From Azonexus hydrophilus (GTDB taxonomy: Bacteria > Pseudomonadota > Gammaproteobacteria > Burkholderiales > Rhodocyclaceae): a stretch of 64,000 bases of DNA. The notes beneath the pieces are model-generated. The model saw only the letters and a list, made by a program, of their open reading frames with translations, did not search any database and had not been told where the DNA came from. Numbering within the stretch: position 1 is the stretch's first letter; the number at the start of each line of letters is the position of its first letter. Positions 9,467-17,766 of the stretch are shown piece by piece. The stretch lies in the NCBI RefSeq assembly GCF_905120355.1, contig NZ_CAJHOB010000003.1, positions 124,001 to 188,000 on the forward strand. The letters are read 5' to 3'. A program made the position numbers and the translations under genes.

Positions 9467-10288
9467 ATGAAGATCCTGATCGTCGAAGACAACGCCTCGA
9501 TGCGCTCACTGCTCTCCACGCTGTTCAAGAGTCAGGGCCATACCGTTGTCGGTGAACTGGACAACGGCAACAGCGTGCTCGATGACATCCACCGCCTGCG
9601 GCCACAGGTAGTCTGCCTGGACTACCACCTGCCGGGAAAGAACGGTCTGGCGCTGCTCAAGGAAATAAGCACTGACTATCCGGATATCGACGTCGTCTTC
9701 ATGACCGGGTCCGAGGACGGCGAGATCGAAAAGCTGGCCGCCGATGCCGGTGCTGCAGGGTTCCTGCGCAAGCCTTTCGGACAAAAGCAGATCATCGATG
9801 AATTGCAACAAATCAGCGCCCTGCGCCAGCAAGCCATGGCGACCGAAAGCACTGCCGGCAACGCGGCCGCCACAGCAGCCGTAACGGCAAAGCAAGTACC
9901 CGCCGCCAGCTGCGGCCGCAAAGCCTCCCGTACCGCCGTACTGGTAGACGACAATAGCTCGATCCGCCTGCTGCTCAAGGGTATTCTGGTCGACTATGGT
10001 CTCGATGTCGTCGGCCAGGCCGCCAACGGCGAAGAGGCCATTCATGCCGCCGAAGCGCATCAGCCCAGCGTCCTTTTCCTCGACGTGAACATGCCCATCC
10101 TCTCCGGCCTGGAAGCGCTGCCGCGGATTCGCGCCGCCAGCCCACACACAGCTGTCGTCATGGTCACCGGCAACGCCACGCGCGAACTGGTGCAGCAGGC
10201 AGCCGGCCTAGGAGCCTGTGGCTATGTCGTCAAGCCGGTGCGACCGGCGTATGTGCAGAACTTCCTGAACAAGCTTTTCAAGCGCTGA
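9467..10288 (+). CDS. Response regulator with two receiver domains and no output domain
   Basis: A 273-residue protein made of two CheY-like receiver domains. The first (residues 1-120) has phosphoacceptor Asp52 in VCLDYHLPGKNG and conserved RKPF. The second (about 155-273) has the acidic pair DD at 161-162, Asp206 in LFLDVNMPILSG and VVKPV near the end. An Ala/Thr-rich linker joins them. No DNA-binding, GGDEF or enzyme domain is present, so signals probably pass by protein contact. The next gene, 12 bases downstream, encodes an HDOD protein and is the likely partner. No histidine kinase is nearby. Confidence 0.92.
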   Translation: MKILIVEDNASMRSLLSTLFKSQGHTVVGELDNGNSVLDDIHRLRPQVVCLDYHLPGKNGLALLKEISTDYPDIDVVFMTGSEDGEIEKLAADAGAAGFLRKPFGQKQIIDELQQISALRQQAMATESTAGNAAATAAVTAKQVPAASCGRKASRTAVLVDDNSSIRLLLKGILVDYGLDVVGQAANGEEAIHAAEAHQPSVLFLDVNMPILSGLEALPRIRAASPHTAVVMVTGNATRELVQQAAGLGACGYVVKPVRPAYVQNFLNKLFKR

Positions 10289-10300
10289 GTCCGCACCACC

Positions 10301-11170
10301 ATGAGCCTGCTGATCGACTATCCCTTCCCCAGCGCCACGGCCTGGGTCGACCATTTTGCCGGTATCGAACTCCCCATCCTGCGCCTGACCGCCAACCGCC
10401 TGGCGGAATTGCGCGACACCGCCAACAACATCAATACCCGCGCCCTGGCACAGATCGTGGTGCACGACCCGCTGATGACGTTGCGCCTGTTCCGCACCAT
10501 GAAAGCCAACCGCTCGGCACGGCAAGTCGTGGACATCACCACCGTCGAGCGCATCCTGGTGATGATAGGTACCGAGCGTTTTTTCAGCAGCTGCCAGGAC
10601 CTGCCCATCATCGAGCACCAATTGAAGGCCCATCCGAAAGCCATGCTCGGTTTGCTCAAAAGCGTCGCCCGCAGCCGTCAGGCCAGCATCTGGGCACGCG
10701 ACTGGGCCTTGCTGCGCCAGAACAAGAGCTACGAGGAAATCGCCCTCGCCGCCCTGCTGCACGAATTTGTCGAAATCCTGATGTACTGCTTCGCGCCCAA
10801 TCTGGCCATCCAGGCCCGCGAACGGTTGCAGGCGCAGCCGGGATTACGCAGCCGGGCGGTACAGGAAAGTGTTTTTGGCGCTCCGCTCGCCGACATCATG
10901 AGTGGCCTGGTCGAACGCTGGGGGCTGCCGGAACTGTTGCTGACGCTACTCGACCCGAAAGATGCCGAAATCACCAACGCGCGCTACGTCAACCTGGCGC
11001 TGAATCTTGCCCGGCACACCGCCAGTGGCTGGAACGACCCTGCCCTGCCGGACGATCTGCACGCCATCCAGGAACTGCTTTTCCTCGGCCGCAGCCACCT
11101 GCTGGAGCGCCTGGGCGCGCCGGAAGAGATGGTGCAGGCAGCCCGCCAGGCTGAAATTGAAACGCCCTGA
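10301..11170 (+). CDS. HDOD domain protein
   Basis: A 289-residue HDOD-family protein; such proteins are HD-related but usually lack phosphohydrolase metal ligands and act in signalling. The N-terminal segment PILRLTANRLAELRDTANNINTRALAQIVVHDPLMTLRLF is a characteristic HDOD opening, and LAALLHEFVEILMYCFAPNLA is the equivalent of the degenerate HD helix. It starts 12 bases after the double-receiver regulator, so the two are likely co-transcribed, and the receiver protein may control it. A second, separate HDOD gene is present near 57.3 kb. Confidence 0.88.
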   Translation: MSLLIDYPFPSATAWVDHFAGIELPILRLTANRLAELRDTANNINTRALAQIVVHDPLMTLRLFRTMKANRSARQVVDITTVERILVMIGTERFFSSCQDLPIIEHQLKAHPKAMLGLLKSVARSRQASIWARDWALLRQNKSYEEIALAALLHEFVEILMYCFAPNLAIQARERLQAQPGLRSRAVQESVFGAPLADIMSGLVERWGLPELLLTLLDPKDAEITNARYVNLALNLARHTASGWNDPALPDDLHAIQELLFLGRSHLLERLGAPEEMVQAARQAEIETP

Positions 11171-11204
11171 AATCCATCGTTCGCACCACCCACACGTCGT
11201 TACC

Positions 11205-11900
11205 ATGCACGCACTCCCCCATCTTTCCCCGCTCGACTGGCTGGCGCTGGTGACTTTCTTTGCCTGCTGGGGCGGTTATGCCTGGTTTTCCGAACACAGC
11301 CGTGGCGGCGCCCATGGCCTCAACAGCACCACCCAGCACTACCGCCTGCTCTGGGCCTATCGTCTGCTGGAGCGTGACATCCGCGTGGCCGATTCCACCC
11401 TGATCGGGAATCTGGTCACCAGCGTCTCCTTTTACGCCAACACCACCATCTACATCATCGCCGGCCTGATCGCCGCACTCGGCGCCGCTGATCAGTTGCT
11501 CGGCCTGGCCGCCGACCTGCCCTTTTCGGCGCTGGGCAACAAGGAACTGCTGGAAATCAAGCTGATGCTGGTGCTGGGTTCCTTTGTCTTCGCCTATTTC
11601 AAATTCACCTGGTCGCTACGCCAGTTCAACCTGCTGTCCATCCTGGTCGGCGCCGCACCGCAAGGCACCGCCGGGGCGCCGGAAATCGACAGCTACGCCC
11701 GCCGCCTGGCTGGCGCTAACAGTCTGGCCGGCGACGATTTCAACCGCGGCATCCGCGCCTACTATTTCGGTCTAGCGGCCGCAGTCTGGCTGCTCAATCC
11801 CTTGATCTGTGCGCTCGCCTCACTGGCCATCCTGGTCGTCCTCTACCGCCGCGACTACCGCTCACCGGCGCTGGCCGCCCTGCGTCAGGACGGCACCTAA
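11205..11900 (+). CDS. DUF599 family membrane protein
   Basis: A 231-residue inner-membrane protein of unknown function. Hydrophobic segments lie near residues 8-25, 78-100, 118-140 and 185-220, the DUF599 layout. It includes TLIGNLVTSVSFYANTTIYIIAGLIAALGA and NRGIRAYYFGLAAAVWLLNP. The start ATG at 11205 (MHALPHLSPLDW) was taken because the upstream in-frame stretch overlaps the HDOD gene and has no membrane-protein character. It may be the third gene of the REC-HDOD transcription unit. Confidence 0.85.
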   Translation: MHALPHLSPLDWLALVTFFACWGGYAWFSEHSRGGAHGLNSTTQHYRLLWAYRLLERDIRVADSTLIGNLVTSVSFYANTTIYIIAGLIAALGAADQLLGLAADLPFSALGNKELLEIKLMLVLGSFVFAYFKFTWSLRQFNLLSILVGAAPQGTAGAPEIDSYARRLAGANSLAGDDFNRGIRAYYFGLAAAVWLLNPLICALASLAILVVLYRRDYRSPALAALRQDGT

Positions 11901-11907
11901 GCCGCCT

Positions 11908-12264
11908 TCAGCGGCTTGGCCGCGACCACATCCAGGCGAGCACCACCACGCTGATCACGGCGGGCAGATAGCGCCAGCCGTCGGACAAATACCACCCACT
12001 ACCGACACTGCTGACGGCCAGCATCGCGGTGGCCAGCCATTTGGCCAGCAACGGAATGGCGCCACGTTCGCGCCAGGCGATGATCAGCGGGCCAAAGGTC
12101 GGATGGGCCAGCAGCTTTTCTTCCCATTCCGGATGCGAGCGCCCGAAAAAATACGCCGCGAGAATCAGAAAAGGGGTGGTCGGCATGATGGGCAGAAACA
12201 CCCCGACCAGCCCAAGCGCCACGGACAAGGCGCCGAGCGCACGATAGACCGGCTTCTTCATCAT
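11908..12264 (-). CDS. DUF454/YbaN family membrane protein
   Basis: A small inner-membrane protein of 118-119 residues from MMKKPVYRALG. Hydrophobic segments and the signature GLVGVFLPIMPTTPFLILAAYFFGRSHPEWEEKLL identify DUF454 (YbaN). Function is unknown in the family. It converges with the DUF599 gene, with only seven bases between stops. The start could be either of two adjacent ATGs (12264 or 12261). Confidence 0.85.
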   Translation of the reverse strand: MMKKPVYRALGALSVALGLVGVFLPIMPTTPFLILAAYFFGRSHPEWEEKLLAHPTFGPLIIAWRERGAIPLLAKWLATAMLAVSSVGSGWYLSDGWRYLPAVISVVVLAWMWSRPSR

Positions 12265-12364
12265 CGCCGTCCCCGCCACGCAGGGTGGCCGGAGAGGCAG
12301 ATCAGTTCGGACAGACACATCAGCATCAACACTCCCGGACGATTTCGTTCACTCGCTGACGGAC

Positions 12365-13267
12365 TCAGCGCATTTCCCAGTAACTGGCACGGCCGTAATT
12401 GTCGCGCAAGAGGTCGATAAACAGGCGTACTCGCAACGGCAGGTGGCGGCGTTGTGGAAAAACCGCATAAATCCCCATCGGTGGCGCCTGCCAGGCATCG
12501 AGCACGGTCGTCAGGCGGCCTTCGCCGAGATCCCCCCCGACTTCCCACAATGAGCGCCAGGCCAGGCCACGCCCGGCCAGGGCCCATTCGTGCAGGACCG
12601 CACCATCGTTACAGGAAAAGCTGCCGGTGACTTTGCGCGTCTGCAATTCGCCCCGCTCCGGATCACGAAAAATCCAGCCCCGCTGCGGCCCCAACGCCAG
12701 GCAGTTATGCGCTGTCAGGTCCTCCGGCGTGTGCGGCACACCATGCGCGACCAGATAGGACGGGCTGGCCACCACCACTCGGCGCATTTCCCCCAGACGC
12801 ACACTGACCAGGCTGGAATCGGTCAGTTCGCCAATGCGGATGGCGCAGTCGATGTTTTCGTTGATGAGGTCCACCAGGCGATCCGACAAATCGAGATTGA
12901 CCGTCACTTCCGGATGCTGCTGCATGAAATCAGCCACCAGCGGCGCCACATGACGCAGTCCGAAACCGGCCGGCGCCGACACCCGCAGATGCCCGCTGGC
13001 CCGCGCACCGCCCAGAGATACCGCAGCCTCGGCATTGGCCAGTTCGGTCAGCAAACGCTGGCAATCCTCAAAAAAAGCCTGCCCCTCGGAGGTCAGCGTC
13101 AATTGCCGCGTCGTGCGGTGCACGAGGCGGACGCCTAGGCGGCTTTCCAGCGCATCAAGCCGCCGCCCGATCATCGCCGGCGTCACACCTTCACCGCGCG
13201 CCGCCGCCGACAGGCTGCCGCGCTGGGCGGCGGCAACGAAAGCGGTCATCTGTTTGAAAATATCCAT
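12365..13267 (-). CDS. LysR-family transcriptional regulator
   Basis: A 300-residue LysR-type regulator. The N-terminal winged helix (residues 1-60: MDIFKQMTAFVAAAQRGSLSAAAR) is followed by a LysR substrate-binding domain (about 90-295). It is transcribed divergently from malate synthase across a 170-base gap, the usual arrangement of a LysR regulator and its target, so control of aceB is a fair inference. The effector is unknown. The 'ARGEGVTPAMIGRRLDALE' recognition helix belongs to the large AaeR/DmlR-like group, in which most members have no known ligand. Confidence 0.9.
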   Translation of the reverse strand: MDIFKQMTAFVAAAQRGSLSAAARGEGVTPAMIGRRLDALESRLGVRLVHRTTRQLTLTSEGQAFFEDCQRLLTELANAEAAVSLGGARASGHLRVSAPAGFGLRHVAPLVADFMQQHPEVTVNLDLSDRLVDLINENIDCAIRIGELTDSSLVSVRLGEMRRVVVASPSYLVAHGVPHTPEDLTAHNCLALGPQRGWIFRDPERGELQTRKVTGSFSCNDGAVLHEWALAGRGLAWRSLWEVGGDLGEGRLTTVLDAWQAPPMGIYAVFPQRRHLPLRVRLFIDLLRDNYGRASYWEMR

Positions 13268-13314
13268 GGCTGATTCGATACTTTAGGTACAAGATAAATT
13301 GCACAAAGCGCAGC

Positions 13315-13343
13315 TTATCAGCTTATTCGATACACAATATACT
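13315..13343 (+). promoter_or_regulatory. aceB promoter
   Basis: TTATCA (13315-13320), a 17-base spacer and TATACT (13338-13343) make a reasonable sigma-70 promoter for malate synthase. Transcription would start near 13350, giving a leader of about 88 bases before the aceB ATG. Confidence 0.5.
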
Positions 13344-13356
13344 CTTATACAAGAGT
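13341..13356. promoter_or_regulatory. Palindrome at the predicted aceB start point (operator candidate)
   Basis: ACTCTT-ATAC-AAGAGT is a six-base inverted repeat with a four-base centre, placed on the end of the -10 hexamer and the predicted transcription start. A protein bound here would block transcription. The divergent LysR protein or an unlinked glyoxylate-cycle regulator are candidates. Confidence 0.45.
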
Positions 13357-13437
13357 CAAGCAGCCGCCACTCTGCACTACTGGCGCCGCCCTCACCGCTA
13401 ACCCGTTTAACGCACCCATCGATCTGAAAGGAACACC

Positions 13438-15036
13438 ATGAGTCTCAACCTGCCACAAGGCATGCAAATCACCGCCCCGATCAAGCCTGAATGGGAAGCC
13501 ATCCTGAGCACCGAAGCGCTCGAATTCGTCGCCAAACTGCACCGCGCCTTCGAAGCCCGCCGTCAGGAACTGCTGAAGGCCCGCATCGAGCGCCAGGCCC
13601 GCATCGACGCCGGCGAAATGCCGGACTTCCTGCCGGAAACGAAGCACATCCGCGAAGGTGACTGGAAGGTTGCGCCAGTGCCGGCCGCGCTGCAATGCCG
13701 TCGCGTCGAAATCACCGGCCCGGTCGAAGCCAAGATGATCATCAACGCCTTCAACTCGGGCGCTGACTCCTACATGACCGACTTCGAGGATTCCAACAGC
13801 CCGAACTGGGACAACCAAATCCAGGGCCAGGTGAACCTGTACAAGGCCATCCGCCGCGAACTGTCGTTCAAGAACGAAGCCGGCAAGGAATACAAACTGA
13901 ATGACAAGATCGCCACGCTGCAGATCCGTCCGCGCGGCTGGCACCTCGACGAGAAGCACGTGACCGTTGACGGCCAACGCGTCGGCGGCGGCATTTTCGA
14001 TTTTGCTCTGGTCTTCTTCCACAACGCCAAAGAACAGATCGCCCGTGGCGCCGGCCCCTTCTACTACCTGCCGAAGATGGAATCCCATCTGGAAGCCCGC
14101 CTGTGGAACGACATCTTCGTGATGGCGCAGGACCACGTCGGCCTGCCGCAAGGCACCATCAAGGCCACCGTGCTGGTCGAAACCATCCTCGCCACCTTCG
14201 AGATGGAAGAAATCCTGTATGAGCTGCGCAACCACTCCGCCGGCCTGAACGCCGGTCGCTGGGACTACATCTTCTCGTGCATCAAGAAGTTCAAGAAGAA
14301 CAAGGATTTTTGCCTGGCCCAGCGCGGCGCCATCACCATGGAAGTGCCCTTCATGCGCTCCTACGCCCTGGCGCTGGTGCAGGCCTGCCACAAGCGCGGC
14401 GCCCCGGCGATGGGCGGCATGTCGGCCCTGATCCCGATCAAGAACGACCCGGTCGCCAACGAAAAGGCGCTGGCCGGCATCCGCCACGACAAGACCCGCG
14501 ACGCCAACGACGGCTTCGACGGCGGCTGGGTGGCCCACCCGGGCCTGGTGCCGATCGCCATGGAAGAGTTCGTCAAGGTGCTGGGCGACAAGCCGAACCA
14601 GTTCGAGAAGCAGGTGGAAGGCAAGTTCGGCCCCGAACAATGGCTCGACTTCCGCCCGACCACCCCGATCACCGAAGCCGGCCTGCGCAACAACATCAAC
14701 GTCGGCATCCACTATCTGGGTAGCTGGCTGGCCGGCAACGGCTGCGTGCCCATCCACAACCTGATGGAAGACGCCGCCACCGCCGAAATCTCCCGCTCGC
14801 AAGTGTGGCAGTGGGTGGTGTCGCCCAAGGGCATCCTCGACGACGGCCGCAAGGTCACCGTTGAAATGGTCCGCCCGATGATCGCCGAAGAACTGGCCAA
14901 GGTGAAAGCCACCGTCGCGGCGCAAGGCGAAGACACCGCGACCTACGACCAGGCCGCCGAAATCTTCGACCGCATGTCGCTGACCCCGGACTATCCGGAA
15001 TTCCTGACCCTGCCGTTGTACGAAGCCATGGCCTGA
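13438..15036 (+). CDS. aceB: Malate synthase A
   Basis: Condenses glyoxylate with acetyl-CoA to malate in the glyoxylate shunt. It has 532 residues, the length of the A-type enzyme (the G type is about 720). Conserved features visible include FNSGADSYMTDFEDSNSP, LQIRPRGWHLDE, VLVETILATFEMEEILYELRNHSAGLNAGRWDY and MGGMSALIPIK. GAAAGGAA precedes the ATG. It is divergent from a LysR regulator and followed by an lrgA/lrgB-type pair on the same strand. Isocitrate lyase is not in the window. Confidence 0.97.
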   Translation: MSLNLPQGMQITAPIKPEWEAILSTEALEFVAKLHRAFEARRQELLKARIERQARIDAGEMPDFLPETKHIREGDWKVAPVPAALQCRRVEITGPVEAKMIINAFNSGADSYMTDFEDSNSPNWDNQIQGQVNLYKAIRRELSFKNEAGKEYKLNDKIATLQIRPRGWHLDEKHVTVDGQRVGGGIFDFALVFFHNAKEQIARGAGPFYYLPKMESHLEARLWNDIFVMAQDHVGLPQGTIKATVLVETILATFEMEEILYELRNHSAGLNAGRWDYIFSCIKKFKKNKDFCLAQRGAITMEVPFMRSYALALVQACHKRGAPAMGGMSALIPIKNDPVANEKALAGIRHDKTRDANDGFDGGWVAHPGLVPIAMEEFVKVLGDKPNQFEKQVEGKFGPEQWLDFRPTTPITEAGLRNNINVGIHYLGSWLAGNGCVPIHNLMEDAATAEISRSQVWQWVVSPKGILDDGRKVTVEMVRPMIAEELAKVKATVAAQGEDTATYDQAAEIFDRMSLTPDYPEFLTLPLYEAMA

Positions 15037-15149
15037 TCCGGCCAACCACTCCGGGTCCGGTGCTGCACATACAAGTGCGACAACGGACCCGGCACACTGT
15101 TCAGGCCAGGTCTGCCACGGCAACCAGGCCTTTTTCTTCCTTGCCCGCC

Positions 15150-15500
15150 ATGCTCCCCGCCCTGACTCTTCTGCTCGTCTGCCAGCTGCTCGGTGAAATC
15201 GTCATCCGTGCCTTGGGCCTGCCCGTCCCCGGCCCGGTGCTGGGCATGTTTTTCCTCTTCCTTTTCTTGCTGCTACGCGATGGCCCCAGCACGGAATTGC
15301 GCACGACAGCGCAAGCCCTGCTGCAACACCTGTCGCTGCTATTCGTTCCCGCCGGCACCGGGGTCGTGCTTTACCTGCGTCTGATTCAGGAAGAATGGCT
15401 GGCAATCAGCGTCGCCCTGTGTGTCAGCACACTGCTGGCCATGCTGGTCAGCGCCGCAGTCATGCGCCTGGCCCAGCGCCCGCAGGAGGAAACCCCATGA
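15150..15500 (+). CDS. CidA/LrgA family membrane protein
   Basis: A 116-residue holin-like membrane protein with four hydrophobic segments. LGLPVPGPVLGMFFLFLFLLL is the LrgA/CidA signature region. The start MLPALTLLLVCQ was taken as the family N-terminus. Its stop overlaps the start of the LrgB-type gene (ATGA), so the two are translationally coupled. LrgAB/CidAB are linked to autolysis control in Gram-positives. In Bacillus the related PftAB pair moves pyruvate, which would fit its place after malate synthase. The role here is unproven. Confidence 0.88.
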   Translation: MLPALTLLLVCQLLGEIVIRALGLPVPGPVLGMFFLFLFLLLRDGPSTELRTTAQALLQHLSLLFVPAGTGVVLYLRLIQEEWLAISVALCVSTLLAMLVSAAVMRLAQRPQEETP

Positions 15501-16219
15501 CGCCCGCCCCCCTGAACGAATTGTGGGTTTATCTCGCCACCTCGCCGCTGCTCGGTCTGACCCTCACCCTGCTGGCCTACCAGGCGGCACACCATATCTA
15601 TCAGCGTAGCGGCCAGCATCCGCTCGCCAACCCGGTACTCATTGCCGTCGCCATTCTGGGCAGTCTGCTGTGGCTGAGCGATACCGCGTATGAAACCTAT
15701 TTTGCCGGCGCCCAGTTCGTACATTTCCTGCTTGGCCCGGCCACCGTCGCCCTGGCTGTGCCGCTATACACCCACTTCCGCCAGGTGCGCCGGCTGCTCG
15801 GCCCGCTCACTCTGGCCCTGCTCGCCGGCAGCAGTGTCGCCATCGTCAGCGCCGTCCTGATTGCCCGTGCGCTCGGTGCCAGTGCCGTCATCCAGGCGTC
15901 GCTGGCCCCCAAGTCGGTCACCACGCCCATTGCCATGGGCATTGCAGAAAAGATCGGCGGCCTGCCGTCGCTGACGGCGGTTCTGGTGATTTTTACCGGC
16001 ATTCTCGGGGCCGCGCTCGGCCCCGCCCTGTTGCGGCGTGCCGGCCTCAGGGATCCGGCTGGCAACGGTTTTGCGATGGGCATCGCGGCGCACGGCGTCG
16101 GCACCGCCCGCGCCTTTCAGCTCAACGAACAGAGCGGCGCCTTCGCCGCCCTGGCCATGGGACTGAACGGTTTGTTCACTGCCGTCCTGCTGCCTGCGGT
16201 CGCCCACTGGCTGCTGTAG
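15497..16219 (+). CDS. LrgB family membrane protein
   Basis: A 240-residue polytopic membrane protein of the LrgB/CidB family, with about seven hydrophobic segments. The conserved core ASLAPKSVTTPIAMGIAEKIGGLPSL and the glycine-rich AMGIAAHGVGTARAFQ are both present. It overlaps the LrgA-type gene by four bases. The pair lies about 110 bases behind aceB, so partial co-transcription is possible. No LytS/LytR regulators are nearby. Confidence 0.9.
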   Translation: MTPAPLNELWVYLATSPLLGLTLTLLAYQAAHHIYQRSGQHPLANPVLIAVAILGSLLWLSDTAYETYFAGAQFVHFLLGPATVALAVPLYTHFRQVRRLLGPLTLALLAGSSVAIVSAVLIARALGASAVIQASLAPKSVTTPIAMGIAEKIGGLPSLTAVLVIFTGILGAALGPALLRRAGLRDPAGNGFAMGIAAHGVGTARAFQLNEQSGAFAALAMGLNGLFTAVLLPAVAHWLL

Positions 16220-16228
16220 ACAACGGGA

Positions 16229-16555
16229 CTAAAGGCGGATGATGTCGTTATCCAGCAGCCCCGTCTCAAAGCCGCCCTGCTGCCGGATTTCCTTGCGCCG
16301 CATCATCTTTTCCTGCACCTGCGGCGGCAGCTCGGTAAACAGGATCAGGTTCTTCTTGATCAGCAATTCGATGGTGTCTTCCAGGGCACGCACGAATTCG
16401 CGGTCGAGGGCATTGAGTTCATTCTGCCGCCAGCGCTCATGAATGAACTGCAGCACATCGGGGTTGTCCGCCTGGACCCGCTCCTGCGCCGCACCACACG
16501 GGGCGGGTTGTAAGTCGCAGATATTTCCCTGTGCATCGCGTGCGGCATACAGCAT
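16229..16555 (-). CDS. Small conserved hypothetical protein
   Basis: A 108-residue soluble protein that I do not recognise. It starts at MLYAARDAQGNICDLQPAPCG, preceded by a GGGGG-rich ribosome site. The first 25 residues resemble a short beta-hairpin with two cysteines. The rest is helical and charged (NELNALDREFVRALEDTIELLIKKNLILFTELPPQVQEKM). Proteins with this look are sometimes labelled 'tryptophan synthase beta-like', a name the length does not support. It converges with the LrgB gene, with nine bases between stops. Confidence 0.7.
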   Translation of the reverse strand: MLYAARDAQGNICDLQPAPCGAAQERVQADNPDVLQFIHERWRQNELNALDREFVRALEDTIELLIKKNLILFTELPPQVQEKMMRRKEIRQQGGFETGLLDNDIIRL

Positions 16556-16664
16556 GTTTTCCCCCTGGTACGTGTGAGTTGGCATCAATGACGCGGCCAG
16601 TCTGCCGGAGCACGACCAAGCGCGCAACTGCCCGGAAGGACAGGCCGGCGGTAGCAAAGCAGCG

Positions 16665-17705
16665 TCAGTAGTTACGCACCGGCGCCTTGACCGGCATTTT
16701 TGCCCGACCGTGGAAGGTTGCCGGCGGCACCGGCGCGCCGCCCTTGAGTTTGCCGGCCTCCTGGCCAACGATACGGGCCGACTGCTGGCTGGGCTGCTGC
16801 CGCTGCGCCGTGATCTCCAGCGTCGTTGCCCGCTGCAGTGTTGGCCGGTCCATCTGCTCACGCACGATCCGCACCCGCTCGGCAGCGATACGGCGGTCGA
16901 TCGCGTCGGTCGAATGCTGTCGCTCGCTCAGGGTCTTGCGCATCGCCAGCAAGGCTTCCAGCTCCGGACTCATGTTCAGCGAGCGTTGCGGCTGCCCCCA
17001 TTTCTCTTTGGGCTGATTGACTGCCGCCTGAAAACTTTCCGGGTCACTGACAGCGCGCGCGATATCCATCCGGTTGTTGCGCATCGCCCATTCCAGTGCC
17101 CCATCGCCCCAATCATTGCGGGCATCGACCCGCGCTCCGCGCTCGAGCAGGCGCTTGGCCAGCTCCCCGTGACCTTCGTACACCGCCATCATCAACACGC
17201 TGGAGCCATTGGTACTCTGGGCATTCACATCCGCCCCTTGTGCCAGCAGGTAATCAACCACCTCCTTGTGACCACCGAACACCGCGTAATGCAGCGGCGA
17301 CCACTGCCGCGGCGCGCTGTTGATGCGCGCCCCGCGCTCCACCAGCCAGCGCACGGCAGCCATCTGTCCGCGCCAGGCCGCCAGGGTCAAGGCGGTTTCA
17401 CCATTGCTGTTGCGCAGATCAAGATCAGCACCGCGCGAAATGAACAGACGCATCAGTTCGAGATTTCCCTCCCAGGCACCAATCATCACACCGGAGCCGA
17501 TCCGGCTGCCGAGGAAATCGGGCGGCAGGCCGGCATCGAGCCAGGCGGTCGCGAGTTTGACATCGCCCAGTTCCATTTGCGTGCTGAAGGTGACCGGGTC
17601 GGGCAGTTTCACCACGCCGCCCTCCCAGGGCGCGGCCCAGGCCGGGCAGACGAGCGCCATCACGATTATCATGACGGCCTTGACGGCTTTGCTCCGTACG
17701 TTCAT
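16665..17705 (-). CDS. Exported ankyrin-repeat protein
   Basis: A 346-residue protein with an N-terminal signal peptide (MNVRSKAVKAVMIIVMALVCPAWA) and roughly five ankyrin repeats between about residues 50 and 200. Repeat signatures include GETALTLAAWRGQMAAVRWLVERGA, WSPLHYAVFGGHKEVVDYLLAQGADVNAQ and SVLMMAVYEGHGELAKRLLERGA. The C-terminal part is basic and helical with no known domain. The second of two close ATGs was chosen because AAAGGA lies seven bases before it. It is presumably a periplasmic protein-binding scaffold. Its partner is unknown. Confidence 0.82.
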   Translation of the reverse strand: MNVRSKAVKAVMIIVMALVCPAWAAPWEGGVVKLPDPVTFSTQMELGDVKLATAWLDAGLPPDFLGSRIGSGVMIGAWEGNLELMRLFISRGADLDLRNSNGETALTLAAWRGQMAAVRWLVERGARINSAPRQWSPLHYAVFGGHKEVVDYLLAQGADVNAQSTNGSSVLMMAVYEGHGELAKRLLERGARVDARNDWGDGALEWAMRNNRMDIARAVSDPESFQAAVNQPKEKWGQPQRSLNMSPELEALLAMRKTLSERQHSTDAIDRRIAAERVRIVREQMDRPTLQRATTLEITAQRQQPSQQSARIVGQEAGKLKGGAPVPPATFHGRAKMPVKAPVRNY

Positions 17706-17766
17706 CGACATCCTTTCTTGCTCATTCCTCACGTGCGCTTCCTCCTGCTACCGCGCCCATTCTCTC

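Noticed and set aside
13345-15123. Open frame of 592 codons opposite aceB
   Set aside because: Antisense shadow caused by high GC at third positions; aceB is complete on the other strand.
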